This document shows positions 53,317 through 60,490 of a stretch of DNA of 64,000 bases, piece after piece. Origin of the DNA: Microbacterium sp. LWH7-1.2. Its GTDB lineage: Bacteria; Actinomycetota; Actinomycetes; Actinomycetales; Microbacteriaceae. The position numbers were made by a program, and so were the translations under genes. Position 1 is the first letter of the stretch, and each line of letters begins with the position of its first letter. The DNA lies in NCBI RefSeq assembly GCF_038397755.1, contig NZ_CP151637.1, positions 4,154,001 to 4,218,000 on the forward strand, given 5' to 3'. The notes beneath the pieces were generated by a model that was not told the DNA's origin, did not search any database, and worked only from the letters and a program-made list of their open reading frames with translations.

Positions 53317-54294
53317 TCAGTACCAGCCGGTCGACTGCGAGTGGCTCCACGCGCCGCACGGGCTGCCGTAGCGGCCCGAGATGTAGCCGAGGCCCCACGC
53401 GATCTGCGTCGCGGGGTTGGTCTGCCAGTCGGCGCCGGCGCTGCCCATCTTGCTGCCGGGGAGAGCCTGGGGGATGCCGTAGGCACCGCTGGACCTGTTG
53501 TAGGCCTGGTAATTCCAGCCCGACTCCTTGATCCACAGCGACACGAGGCAGCCGAACTGGTCGTCGCCCCAGCCGTAGCCTCCGATCATCGAGCGTGCGG
53601 TTGCCTGCGCGTCGGCCGGGCTGGTGCCGCCCACGGCGCCGCCGGTGGCGAACACGGGTGCGCCCCCGCCGGACGAACGCGGCGTCGCCGACTTCTTCGC
53701 CGCGGCGGCCTCTTCGGCGGCCTTGGCGGCAGCGGCGGCCTCGGCCTCCTTTCGGGCCTTCTCCTCCGCCTCGCGCTGCGCCTTGAGGGCGATCGCGGCG
53801 TCGAGCTTGCCACGCAGGCCCTGCGCCTGCTCGTTGACCGAGGCGGTGAGAGCGGTGACGGCATCGGTGACGTCCGTCGTGTACTGCGCGGGGAGCGACT
53901 GCGCACGCTTCAGCTGCGCGACGGCGTCCTCGAGGTCGGTGGTATCCACCGCCGTGTCGGGTGTGCCGACGTCGAGACCCGACGCGGCGATGTCGGACGA
54001 CACGGTGGACGCCGCGGTCATCGCGGCATCGGCGTCGGCGACGGTCTTCTCGAACGCGCTCGGTGCCGCGGCGGTCTCGCCGGTGACGGAGACCGGGGAG
54101 TACGACGCCAGCGCGAAGTTCGTCAGCGAACCGGATGCCTCGGCCTGCGATGCAGGGGTCGCCGTGCTGAACGCGGCGGTGGCCAGCACGCCGACGGCGA
54201 GCGTCGCCGCGACCAGCACCGGGCGGCGGCGGAGGCGGCGTTCGGCGCGGCGGAGAGTGCGGCGGGCGGGCGGAATCGACGTGTGGGAGCGCAT
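53317..54294 (-). CDS. Secreted APF/lytic-transglycosylase-like wall protein
   Basis: A 325-residue exported protein. An Arg-rich n-region and hydrophobic helix (residues 25-43) form a signal sequence with likely cleavage near ATPASQA. Residues about 120-200 are a helical, Ala/Glu/Lys-rich coiled-coil spacer. The C-terminal domain (about 230-325) resembles aggregation-promoting factor and lysozyme-like domains: CLVSLWIKESGWNYQAYN with candidate catalytic E257, SGAYGIPQALPG and NPATQIAWGLGYI. It probably cleaves or remodels peptidoglycan. Direct CGTTAC repeats lie upstream. Confidence 0.85.
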   Translation of the reverse strand: MRSHTSIPPARRTLRRAERRLRRRPVLVAATLAVGVLATAAFSTATPASQAEASGSLTNFALASYSPVSVTGETAAAPSAFEKTVADADAAMTAASTVSSDIAASGLDVGTPDTAVDTTDLEDAVAQLKRAQSLPAQYTTDVTDAVTALTASVNEQAQGLRGKLDAAIALKAQREAEEKARKEAEAAAAAKAAEEAAAAKKSATPRSSGGGAPVFATGGAVGGTSPADAQATARSMIGGYGWGDDQFGCLVSLWIKESGWNYQAYNRSSGAYGIPQALPGSKMGSAGADWQTNPATQIAWGLGYISGRYGSPCGAWSHSQSTGWY

Positions 54295-54403
54295 ATAAGA
54301 CCGGGTTCCGTATTAGCGAAATGCGCCATCGGGCGGCGCGTCGTGACCGTTCGGGCGGGCACAAGTCCCCGAGTCTCCCGGGCGTTTCTGGACGCTTCCG
54401 GTG

Positions 54404-54420
54404 CGTTACCTGAACGTTAC
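54404..54420 (-). promoter_or_regulatory. Direct repeat GTAACG-N5-GTAACG (MtrA-like box)
   Basis: On the minus strand two GTAACG hexamers are spaced one helical turn apart (11-base period), about 110 bases before the APF-type gene. Tandem repeats of this period are typical of OmpR-family response regulators; MtrA controls wall hydrolases in actinobacteria. The assignment is inferred. Confidence 0.45.
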
Positions 54421-54543
54421 ATGTGAGCGGAATGTTCGAAAAGGCCCGATCAAGGGGTGGGATCCGGTCGGATGAGGACGCCTGGGAAGGTCCTCCGAAC
54501 TACGATCGAAGCACCCGCCGGCCGTCATACAGGAGGCTCATCC

Positions 54544-55845
54544 GTGCCCTCGTCCACCGCTCCCGCCCGCCCCGCAGCCCTCGCGCACGCCGACGATCTC
54601 GCCGCGTTCGTGGCGGCGTCGCCGTCGAGCTTCCACGCGGCCGCCGAGGTCGCGAGCCGCCTCGAGAACGCGGGATTCGTCCGTCTCGACGAGGCGGCCG
54701 GATGGCCGGCGCCGGCCGGGGGGAAGTATGTGGTGGTGCGCGACGGCGCCGCGATCGCGTGGGTCGTGCCGCCCAGCGCGACGGCGTCGACGGGCGTGCG
54801 GATCTTCGGCGCGCACAGCGACTCGCCGGGTTTCAAGCTCAAGCCCAAGCCGACGACCGGCAAGCTCGGCTGGCTGCAGGCCGGCGTCGAGATCTACGGC
54901 GGTCCGCTCCTGAACTCGTGGCTCGACCGCGAGCTCCGCCTGGCGGGCAGGCTGGTGCTCGACGACGGCACGAGCGTGCTCGCGGCGACCGGTCCGCTGC
55001 TGCGACTCCCGCAGCTCGCGATCCATCTGGACCGCGAGGTCAACGACCACCTCGCGCTCGACAAGCAGTCGCAGACGCAGCCGGTGTGGGGTCTCGGCGA
55101 GGCGGATTCCGCCGACATCCTGGGCGAGCTCGCACGCGAGGCGGGCGTGGACGCGGGCCGGGTCCGCGGCTACGACATCGTGACCGCCGACGCTGCGCGG
55201 GGCGCGATCTTCGGGCGTGACGATGTGTTCTTCGCCTCCGGACGCCTCGACGACCTCGCGTCGGTGCACGCGGGCGTCGTCGCGCTCGAGCGCGCGGCCG
55301 ACGGCCACGAGGCCGGCCACATCGCGATGCTCGCCGTCTTCGACCACGAGGAGGTCGGCTCGGGCACCCGGTCGGGTGCGGCCGGTCCTTTCCTCTCGGA
55401 CGTGCTCGAACGGCTGTGGCTGTCGCTCGGCGCCGATCGCGAGCAGCAGCTGCGCGCGCTCGCCGCATCCTGGTGCGTCTCGAGCGACGTCGGCCATTCC
55501 GTCCACCCGAACTACGCCGACAAGCACGACCCGGTCGTGCAGCCCGTGCTCGGCTCGGGCCCGATCCTCAAGATCAACGCCAACCAGCGGTACGCGACGG
55601 ACGCCGCGGGCGCGGCGGCCTGGAACGGCTGGTGCGCCGTGGCCGGCGTCACGAGCCAGGAGTTCGTCTCGAACAACGCGGTGCCGTGCGGCTCGACGAT
55701 CGGCCCGATCACGGCGACCCGTCTCGGCATCCGGACCGTGGACGTCGGCATCCCGATCCTCTCCATGCACTCGGCGCGCGAGCTCGCCGGCGTGAGCGAC
55801 TTGTGGGACCTCGCCCGCGTCGCAGAGACCTACTTCCGCGGCTGA
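54544..55845 (+). CDS. M18-family aminopeptidase
   Basis: A 433-residue dinuclear zinc aminopeptidase of the aspartyl aminopeptidase family. Metal-site motifs: FGAHSDSPGFKLKPKP (His, Asp), SGRLDDLASVHAGVVALE, FDHEEVGSGTRSGA (catalytic Glu pair) and SSDVGHSVHPNYADKHDP. The final LSMHSARELAG contains the last metal His. The GTG at 54544 has AGGAGG 7 bases upstream; a longer reading from 54457 would lack this. Cytoplasmic, no signal peptide. Confidence 0.92.
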   Translation: MPSSTAPARPAALAHADDLAAFVAASPSSFHAAAEVASRLENAGFVRLDEAAGWPAPAGGKYVVVRDGAAIAWVVPPSATASTGVRIFGAHSDSPGFKLKPKPTTGKLGWLQAGVEIYGGPLLNSWLDRELRLAGRLVLDDGTSVLAATGPLLRLPQLAIHLDREVNDHLALDKQSQTQPVWGLGEADSADILGELAREAGVDAGRVRGYDIVTADAARGAIFGRDDVFFASGRLDDLASVHAGVVALERAADGHEAGHIAMLAVFDHEEVGSGTRSGAAGPFLSDVLERLWLSLGADREQQLRALAASWCVSSDVGHSVHPNYADKHDPVVQPVLGSGPILKINANQRYATDAAGAAAWNGWCAVAGVTSQEFVSNNAVPCGSTIGPITATRLGIRTVDVGIPILSMHSARELAGVSDLWDLARVAETYFRG

Positions 55846-55943
55846 CACCGATTCCACGAAGCATCCATGTCCCACATTCCACGGAGCATGTCCCGAAATC
55901 GGTGGCTTTGCGGGCCAGGAATGAGCGAAACCGGGACATGCTC
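55846..55943. repeat. Compound inverted/direct repeat
   Basis: CACCGATT (55846-55853) is inverted at 55897-55904 (AATCGGTG). GAGCATGTCCCG (55884-55895) is inverted at 55932-55943 (CGGGACATGCTC). A near-copy of ATTCCACGAAGCAT-CCAT-GTCCC also repeats directly as ATTCCACGGAGCATGTCCC. It begins 3 bases after the aminopeptidase coding region's last sense codon area and ends just before the Nudix promoter. Confidence 0.7.
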
Positions 55944-55957
55944 ACGGGGCGCAAGCG

Positions 55958-55963
55958 TAGCCT
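55958..55963 (+). promoter_or_regulatory. -10 box TAGCCT, leaderless promoter
   Basis: TAGCCT is 6 bases before the ATG at 55970. Confidence 0.6.
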
Positions 55964-55969
55964 GAACGG

Positions 55970-56707
55970 ATGCCGCATCCCATGACTCCGCCGACGGGCG
56001 ATGTGCGTCGCCGGGAGGCGCTCGGTGCGCGCGCTCAGCTCGCGGCGCTGGCCGAGACCTCCTCGACGGGGACGGGCCCGCTGCTGGATCTGCCGTCGCC
56101 CGCCGACCCGCGCCCGGCCGCGGTGCTCATGCTCTTCGGGGTGCTCGACACGCTTCCCAGCGACCACGACGCGCAGTCCACGGCGGTGTCCCGCGATCTC
56201 GACGTGCTGCTCCTCGCGCGTGCGACGACGCTGCGTGCGCATCCGGGTCAGGTCGCGTTCCCCGGCGGCCGGATCGATCCAGGCGATGACGGCCCGGTGG
56301 CGGCGGCACTGCGCGAGGCCCGCGAAGAGACCGGGCTCGATCCCGCCGGCGTCGAGGTGCTGGGCGAGCTCGTCCGCATCCCGCTCGCCTTCTCGCAGCA
56401 CATGGTGACTCCCGTGCTCGCGTGGTGGCGGCATCCGTCACCCGTCCGCGTCGTCGACGAGGCGGAGTCGGCCGATGTGTTCCGCGCGCCCGTCGCCGAC
56501 CTGCTGAACCCCGCCAACCGCGGGGTCACGGTGATCCGTCGCGGCGGACAGGAGTGGCGCGGCCCCGGATTCCTCGTGCGGCATGCGACCGGCGAGCACC
56601 TGGTGTGGGGGTTCACCGGCATGGTGCTGGATGCGCTGTTCGACCGCCTCGGCTGGAGCGAGCCGTGGGACGAGGAGCACGAGCTCCCGCTCGTGCTGCC
56701 TGACTGA
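55970..56707 (+). CDS. Nudix hydrolase, CoA pyrophosphatase type
   Basis: A 245-residue Nudix protein. The Nudix box GGRIDPGDDGPVAAALREAR followed by EETGLD is intact. The preceding RAHPGQVAFPGG is the extra motif that marks the CoA/acyl-CoA pyrophosphatase (NudL/PCD1-like) branch. Hence hydrolysis of CoA to 3',5'-ADP and phosphopantetheine is the likely activity. Start from leaderless promoter. Confidence 0.88.
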   Translation: MPHPMTPPTGDVRRREALGARAQLAALAETSSTGTGPLLDLPSPADPRPAAVLMLFGVLDTLPSDHDAQSTAVSRDLDVLLLARATTLRAHPGQVAFPGGRIDPGDDGPVAAALREAREETGLDPAGVEVLGELVRIPLAFSQHMVTPVLAWWRHPSPVRVVDEAESADVFRAPVADLLNPANRGVTVIRRGGQEWRGPGFLVRHATGEHLVWGFTGMVLDALFDRLGWSEPWDEEHELPLVLPD

Positions 56708-56718
56708 CGAGACCGGTG

Positions 56719-57294
56719 TCAGCGGTAGCGGTAGTGGTCCGCGCTGCTGTTGACCCACGCGATGAAGCGGCGGGCCTCCGCGTCGCGCGCGAGCGGGAAC
56801 GGCGCCACCCACACCTGCGACCCCGCGATGACGAGGTGCGGTGCCGCTCGGTCGATCGCCCGGTTGAGGCTTCGCGGGGTGATGGCACCGGCGGCCCCGA
56901 ACATCCGCCGCTCGACGGAGGCCCTCGTGAACTCCGGGCGCCGCAGCAGCGCGTCGCCCGAGTCCGCGGATGCCGCGACCTCGTTCACCGGCTGGCTCAG
57001 GTCGCCGAAGTGGATCCACCGGCCGTCGATCACGACGCCCGCGAAGTCCTGCTCCTCGCCGCTGTACCGCACGTCGCTCGTCCAGCGCCGGCCGTCCCAC
57101 CAGCGGGTGCGTCCGCGCTGGTCGTCGTACCATCCCGCCGGTGCCGGCCCGGAGGCGGCGGGGCCGCCATCCGTCCGCAGCTCGGTGTCGCGCTCGCGCA
57201 GATCGATGTACTGGTCGGTCCAGTGCGTGCCGTCCCACCAGCGCTGTTTGCCGGAGCCGTCGTCGTACCACCCGGGTGCGGGCTGCGTCGCCAT
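56719..57294 (-). CDS. Protein with two DUF2510 repeats
   Basis: A 191-residue protein. Two DUF2510 modules occupy residues 5-27 (PAPGWYDDGSGKQRWWDGTH) and about 52-72 (PAGWYDDQRGRTRWWDGRRW); these short WW-like units are usually found on membrane proteins in actinobacteria. The remaining 115 residues (VVIDGRWIHFGDLSQPVNEVA, SLNRAIDRAAPHLVIAG) show no known domain and no helix. The ATG is fixed by a TACCCT box 6 bases upstream. Confidence 0.8.
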   Translation of the reverse strand: MATQPAPGWYDDGSGKQRWWDGTHWTDQYIDLRERDTELRTDGGPAASGPAPAGWYDDQRGRTRWWDGRRWTSDVRYSGEEQDFAGVVIDGRWIHFGDLSQPVNEVAASADSGDALLRRPEFTRASVERRMFGAAGAITPRSLNRAIDRAAPHLVIAGSQVWVAPFPLARDAEARRFIAWVNSSADHYRYR

Positions 57295-57300
57295 GATCCG

Positions 57301-57306
57301 AGGGTA
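57301..57306 (-). promoter_or_regulatory. -10 box TACCCT, leaderless promoter
   Basis: TACCCT on the minus strand is 6 bases before the ATG at 57294. Confidence 0.55.
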
Positions 57307-57355
57307 GTTCGTGACGCGGATTCCGGGGATCGGCCCTCGCCCGCCGACGCCACGG

Positions 57356-57361
57356 CAGACT
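57356..57361 (+). promoter_or_regulatory. -10 box CAGACT, leaderless promoter
   Basis: CAGACT is 6 bases before the ATG at 57368; weaker than the TANNNT boxes but at the same distance. Confidence 0.4.
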
Positions 57362-57367
57362 GGTGCC

Positions 57368-57769
57368 ATGCCTCACGTCGACGACATCGTCCCCGCTGAC
57401 CGCCGCCATCTGCTCGAGCTCCCGGTGTACGCGCACCTCGGGACCATCCGGCCGAACGACACCGTCCAGGTCAACCCGATGTGGTTCGAGTTCGACGGCG
57501 AGCACGTCCGGTTCACGCACACGAACTATCGGCAGAAGTACCGCAACCTGCAGCACAACCCGTCGATGTCGCTGTCGATCCTCGATCCCGACTCGCCTTT
57601 CCGGTACCTCGAGGTGGCGGGCAAGCTCGTCGACGTCGTCCCCGACCCCGAGGGCGCGTTCTACGTCCGGCTGCAGAACCGCTACGGCAACCCGAGCTCC
57701 ACGCCACCGCGCGACAAGGAGGACCGCGTGATCCTCGTCATGGCGATCGACCGCGCGACCCGGCAGTGA
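57368..57769 (+). CDS. PPOX-fold (flavin/F420-type) family protein
   Basis: A 133-residue split-barrel protein of the pyridoxamine 5'-phosphate oxidase-like group: VYAHLGTIRPNDTVQVNPMWFEFDG, FTHTNYRQKYRNLQHNPSMSLSI (parts shown) and the short tail. Actinobacterial proteins of this size and pattern often use F420 (Rv1155-like) or bind heme or FMN. An F420-type oxidoreductase lies 3 kb away. The cofactor is an inference. Confidence 0.82.
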   Translation: MPHVDDIVPADRRHLLELPVYAHLGTIRPNDTVQVNPMWFEFDGEHVRFTHTNYRQKYRNLQHNPSMSLSILDPDSPFRYLEVAGKLVDVVPDPEGAFYVRLQNRYGNPSSTPPRDKEDRVILVMAIDRATRQ

Positions 57770-57784
57770 TCGTCACGGACGAAT

Positions 57785-57822
57785 AGGAGGACGGATGCTG
57801 CGGCCGCAGCATCCGTCCTCCT
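57785..57822. terminator. 38-base perfect palindrome
   Basis: Bases 57785-57803 are the exact inverse of 57804-57822, with GGATGCTGC/GCAGCATCC in the middle of each arm. It lies between the convergent PPOX and QorB-like genes and is followed by CTTCTGT. Confidence 0.75.
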
Positions 57823-57837
57823 CTTCTGTCCGCGCGG

Positions 57838-58713
57838 TCAGGCGTTGATGCGGGAAGCCTCCACGGCTGCGCGCAGGCCGTCGGCCACGGGCGTCGTCGG
57901 CCGGCCGAGCAGGCGTGCGAGCGCCGGGTCTGCGTCGGCGAGCACGCCGCGCGCGATGCCGGCCTCCATCTCGGCGACGAAGCCGACGGTGCCCGCGTCC
58001 AGCCCCGCCTCGGTGAGCGCGGCCTCGAGCTGCTCTCGCGAGACCGGCACGAAGGCGACGTCGCGGTCGAGCAGCTCGGCCGCGGCGGCGGCGAGGTCGG
58101 CGTACGACACGGCGGTGTCGCCCGAGAGCTCGTAGGTGCGGCCCAGGTGGCCGTCCTCGATGAGCACGACGGCGGCGGCCTCGGCGTAGTCGGCGCGACT
58201 CGCGGCGGCGACCGTCGCGTCGCCCACCGATGCGGCGATGACGCCGGTCTCGGCGGCGCGCAGCACGTCGGGCGCGTAGTTCTCGGTGTACCAGTTGTTG
58301 CGCAGCACGACCGCGGGAACACCGCTCGCGGCGAGGTGCTGCTCGGTCGCCTTGTGCTCGGGCGCGAGCACGAAATCGGCCGAGTCGGCGTGCGCGAGGC
58401 TGGTGTAGACCAGCTTCGCGACGCCGGCCGCCTTCGCCGCGTCGATCACGTTCACGTGGCCCTCGTATCGCCGGCCGAGTTCGGAGCCCGAGATGAGCAG
58501 CACGGAGTCGACGCCCTCGAGCGCGGCGGCGACGGCCTCGGGCGCGTCGTAGTCGAGCGGGACGACACGGATGCCGCGCTCCACGAGATCCGCGACCTTC
58601 GAGGTCGTGCGCGCGCCGGCGACGATGTCGCCCGGGGCGACGCCGCGCTCGAGGAGGGCGTCGATGACGAGGTGGCCGAGCTGTCCGCCGGCGGCGGTCA
58701 CGAGGATGGTCAT
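57838..58713 (-). CDS. qorB: QorB-like NAD(P)H:quinone oxidoreductase (NmrA-type SDR)
   Basis: A 291-residue atypical SDR: ILVTAAGGQLGHLVIDALLERG at the N-terminus, LDYDAPEAVAAALEGVDSVLLIS, KLVYTSLAHAD and LRNNWYTENY match the QorB/YtfG and NmrA group. AGGA precedes the ATG. An HxlR-family regulator is divergent on the other side of 111 bases, the same arrangement as qorB/qorR in E. coli, which supports the call. Confidence 0.85.
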   Translation of the reverse strand: MTILVTAAGGQLGHLVIDALLERGVAPGDIVAGARTTSKVADLVERGIRVVPLDYDAPEAVAAALEGVDSVLLISGSELGRRYEGHVNVIDAAKAAGVAKLVYTSLAHADSADFVLAPEHKATEQHLAASGVPAVVLRNNWYTENYAPDVLRAAETGVIAASVGDATVAAASRADYAEAAAVVLIEDGHLGRTYELSGDTAVSYADLAAAAAELLDRDVAFVPVSREQLEAALTEAGLDAGTVGFVAEMEAGIARGVLADADPALARLLGRPTTPVADGLRAAVEASRINA

Positions 58714-58796
58714 GGTGGTCCTTTCGGTGGGGACGCGCTCGGTGCGCGCTCACCGGACGCCAACGTGCCGTATGCAGCGACACATTCCAGCCTGCG

Positions 58797-58824
58797 GGTA
58801 CCCACTCTGAGGTAAGGTACCCAC
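58797..58824. promoter_or_regulatory. Direct repeats GGTACCCAC over the HxlR promoter
   Basis: GGTACCCAC occurs at 58797-58805 and 58816-58824, a 19-base period. The -10 box TAAGGT (58813-58818), 6 bases before the GTG at 58825, runs into the second copy. A repressor bound here would block its own gene and probably the divergent qorB. Confidence 0.6.
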
Positions 58825-59187
58825 GTGATGGTGAGTTTTGCGGAAATCCGGTCAGAGATTCCGGGTGTCTTCGACGAGGCCTGCCCGACGCGTGTGGTCC
58901 TCGACCACGTCATGAGCAAGTGGGGCGTGCTGGTGCTCATGGCGCTCTCCGAAGGCACGATCCGGTGGGGCGAGTTGCGCCGCACCGTCGGGGGCATCAG
59001 CGAGAAGATGCTCGCGTCGACGCTGCGCACGCTCGAGAAGGACGGCTTCGTGGCGCGCACGGCCTACCCCGAGGTGCCGCCGCGCGTCGAATACTCCCTG
59101 ACGCCGCTCGGCGACGAGCTGATGGAGCGCATGATGCCGCTCATGGCCTGGATCGGTGTCAACGCCGCCGACATCGTCGACCGCTGA
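58825..59187 (+). CDS. HxlR-family transcriptional regulator
   Basis: A 120-residue winged-helix regulator of the HxlR/MarR-like group. The conserved Cys is C20 (DEACPTRVVLDHVMSKWGVLVL), followed by RWGELRRTVGGISEKMLASTLR, LEKDGFVARTAYPEVPPRVEYSL and TPLGDEL. Redox sensing through this Cys is known for QorR/YodB-type members. The GTG at 58825 is preferred to the ATG 3 bases later because of the -10 spacing. Confidence 0.88.
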   Translation: MMVSFAEIRSEIPGVFDEACPTRVVLDHVMSKWGVLVLMALSEGTIRWGELRRTVGGISEKMLASTLRTLEKDGFVARTAYPEVPPRVEYSLTPLGDELMERMMPLMAWIGVNAADIVDR

Positions 59188-59212
59188 GACAGTCGCCGGG
59201 CGTCTCGCCTGC

Positions 59213-59218
59213 CAGGAT
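59213..59218 (+). promoter_or_regulatory. -10 box CAGGAT, possible leaderless promoter
   Basis: CAGGAT is 6 bases before the ATG at 59225; a weak match at the usual distance. Confidence 0.35.
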
Positions 59219-59224
59219 GACGGC

Positions 59225-60457
59225 ATGGCTGCCGTCCTCTTCTGCCCTGTGACGTTCAACCTCGCCGAGGTGACGCGCATGATCGAGGTGGCGCGGGCGC
59301 TGGATCCCGCGCATCGCGTCGTGTTCCTGGGCTACGAGCCGGACTTCGCGTACCTCATCACCGACGCGGGCTTCGACTACCGCGCGAGCGAGCCGGCGAT
59401 GACCTCCGCGCAGCGCGCACAGCTCATGAGGTTCGACCAGGGCAAGACCCTGCGCAGCCCGCTCACCGATGCGCTGGTCTCCGCGCGGGTCGACGTCGAG
59501 CGTGCGCTGATCCGGGAGACGGATGCCGCGGCCGTCGTGATCGGCTCGAACGTGACGTCGATGATCTCGGCCCGGGCCGAGAAGATCCCCTTGTTCTATG
59601 CGGTGCCGTTCGCACTCACCCGGCCTCAGGTCGCGCAGACCGCGCGGCTCGGGATGGTGCGAGGCAGCGGCCGCGTCGCCCACGCGCTCGACCGCGTGGC
59701 GACCAGCCTGCTGCGCTTGGCCTACAACCGCCTGCCGCTCGCGCCCCGGGCGTTCGGCCGAGTCGCTGAGGCCAACGGTGTCCCGGCCCTGAAGACCGTC
59801 GTGTCGCTGCTCGAGGCCGACCACAACCTCCTCACCGTCATGCCGTGGGAGCTCGAGGGCTACACGCTCCCCGACGCGTACCAACGCGTCGGGCCGATCT
59901 TCGCGCACATCGACGCGCCGATGCCGCCGATCGTGGCGGAGCTCGCGGCGCGCCCCGAGCCGCTGGTGTACCTCGGCCTCGGCTCCTCGGCGAATCGCGA
60001 GATGGCGCTCGCCGCCGCGTCGCAGCTCGGTGCTCTCCCTGTGAACGTCGTCGCGCCGGTGCGGCACTATCTGCGGGAAGCCGACGTGCTGCCGCCGAAC
60101 GTCCACGCGACCGGGCTGCTGCCGGCGCACCTGCTGGGCGGGCTGGTCGACGCTGCCGTCCTCCACGGCGGACAGGGCACCGTGCAGACGGCGTGCGCGG
60201 CCGGGATCCCGTTCGTGGGCATGGGGCTGCAGCCGGAGCAGGTCTGGAACGTCGACCAATGCGTCCGTCAGGGCAACGCGCTCGCGCTGTCGCCGAAGCA
60301 GGCCGGCGCGCCCGCGCTGGCGGGCGCCGTGCGCCGGCTGCTGACGGACGACGGGATGCGCACCGCGGCCGAGCGCGTGCGCGCCGCGTATGCGGACGAG
60401 GACGGGGCCGCAGCATCCGCTCGGGTGATCGAGGCTCACCTCGCGGGGCGGGGGTGA
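59225..60457 (+). CDS. GT1-type glycosyltransferase
   Basis: A 410-residue GT-B fold transferase related to UDP-glucuronosyl/macrolide glycosyltransferases. The N-terminal half has VTFNLAEVTRMIEVARAL and GYEPDFAYLITDAGF; the donor half has VYLGLGSSANREMAL, HLLGGLVDAAVLHGGQGT (HGGxGT donor motif) and GIPFVGMGLQPEQVWNVDQCV. No signal peptide. The aglycone is unknown. Confidence 0.82.
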   Translation: MAAVLFCPVTFNLAEVTRMIEVARALDPAHRVVFLGYEPDFAYLITDAGFDYRASEPAMTSAQRAQLMRFDQGKTLRSPLTDALVSARVDVERALIRETDAAAVVIGSNVTSMISARAEKIPLFYAVPFALTRPQVAQTARLGMVRGSGRVAHALDRVATSLLRLAYNRLPLAPRAFGRVAEANGVPALKTVVSLLEADHNLLTVMPWELEGYTLPDAYQRVGPIFAHIDAPMPPIVAELAARPEPLVYLGLGSSANREMALAAASQLGALPVNVVAPVRHYLREADVLPPNVHATGLLPAHLLGGLVDAAVLHGGQGTVQTACAAGIPFVGMGLQPEQVWNVDQCVRQGNALALSPKQAGAPALAGAVRRLLTDDGMRTAAERVRAAYADEDGAAASARVIEAHLAGRG

Positions 60458-60490
60458 GCGCGAGCCGGCACCGCTCCTTGTGGCGCCGGA

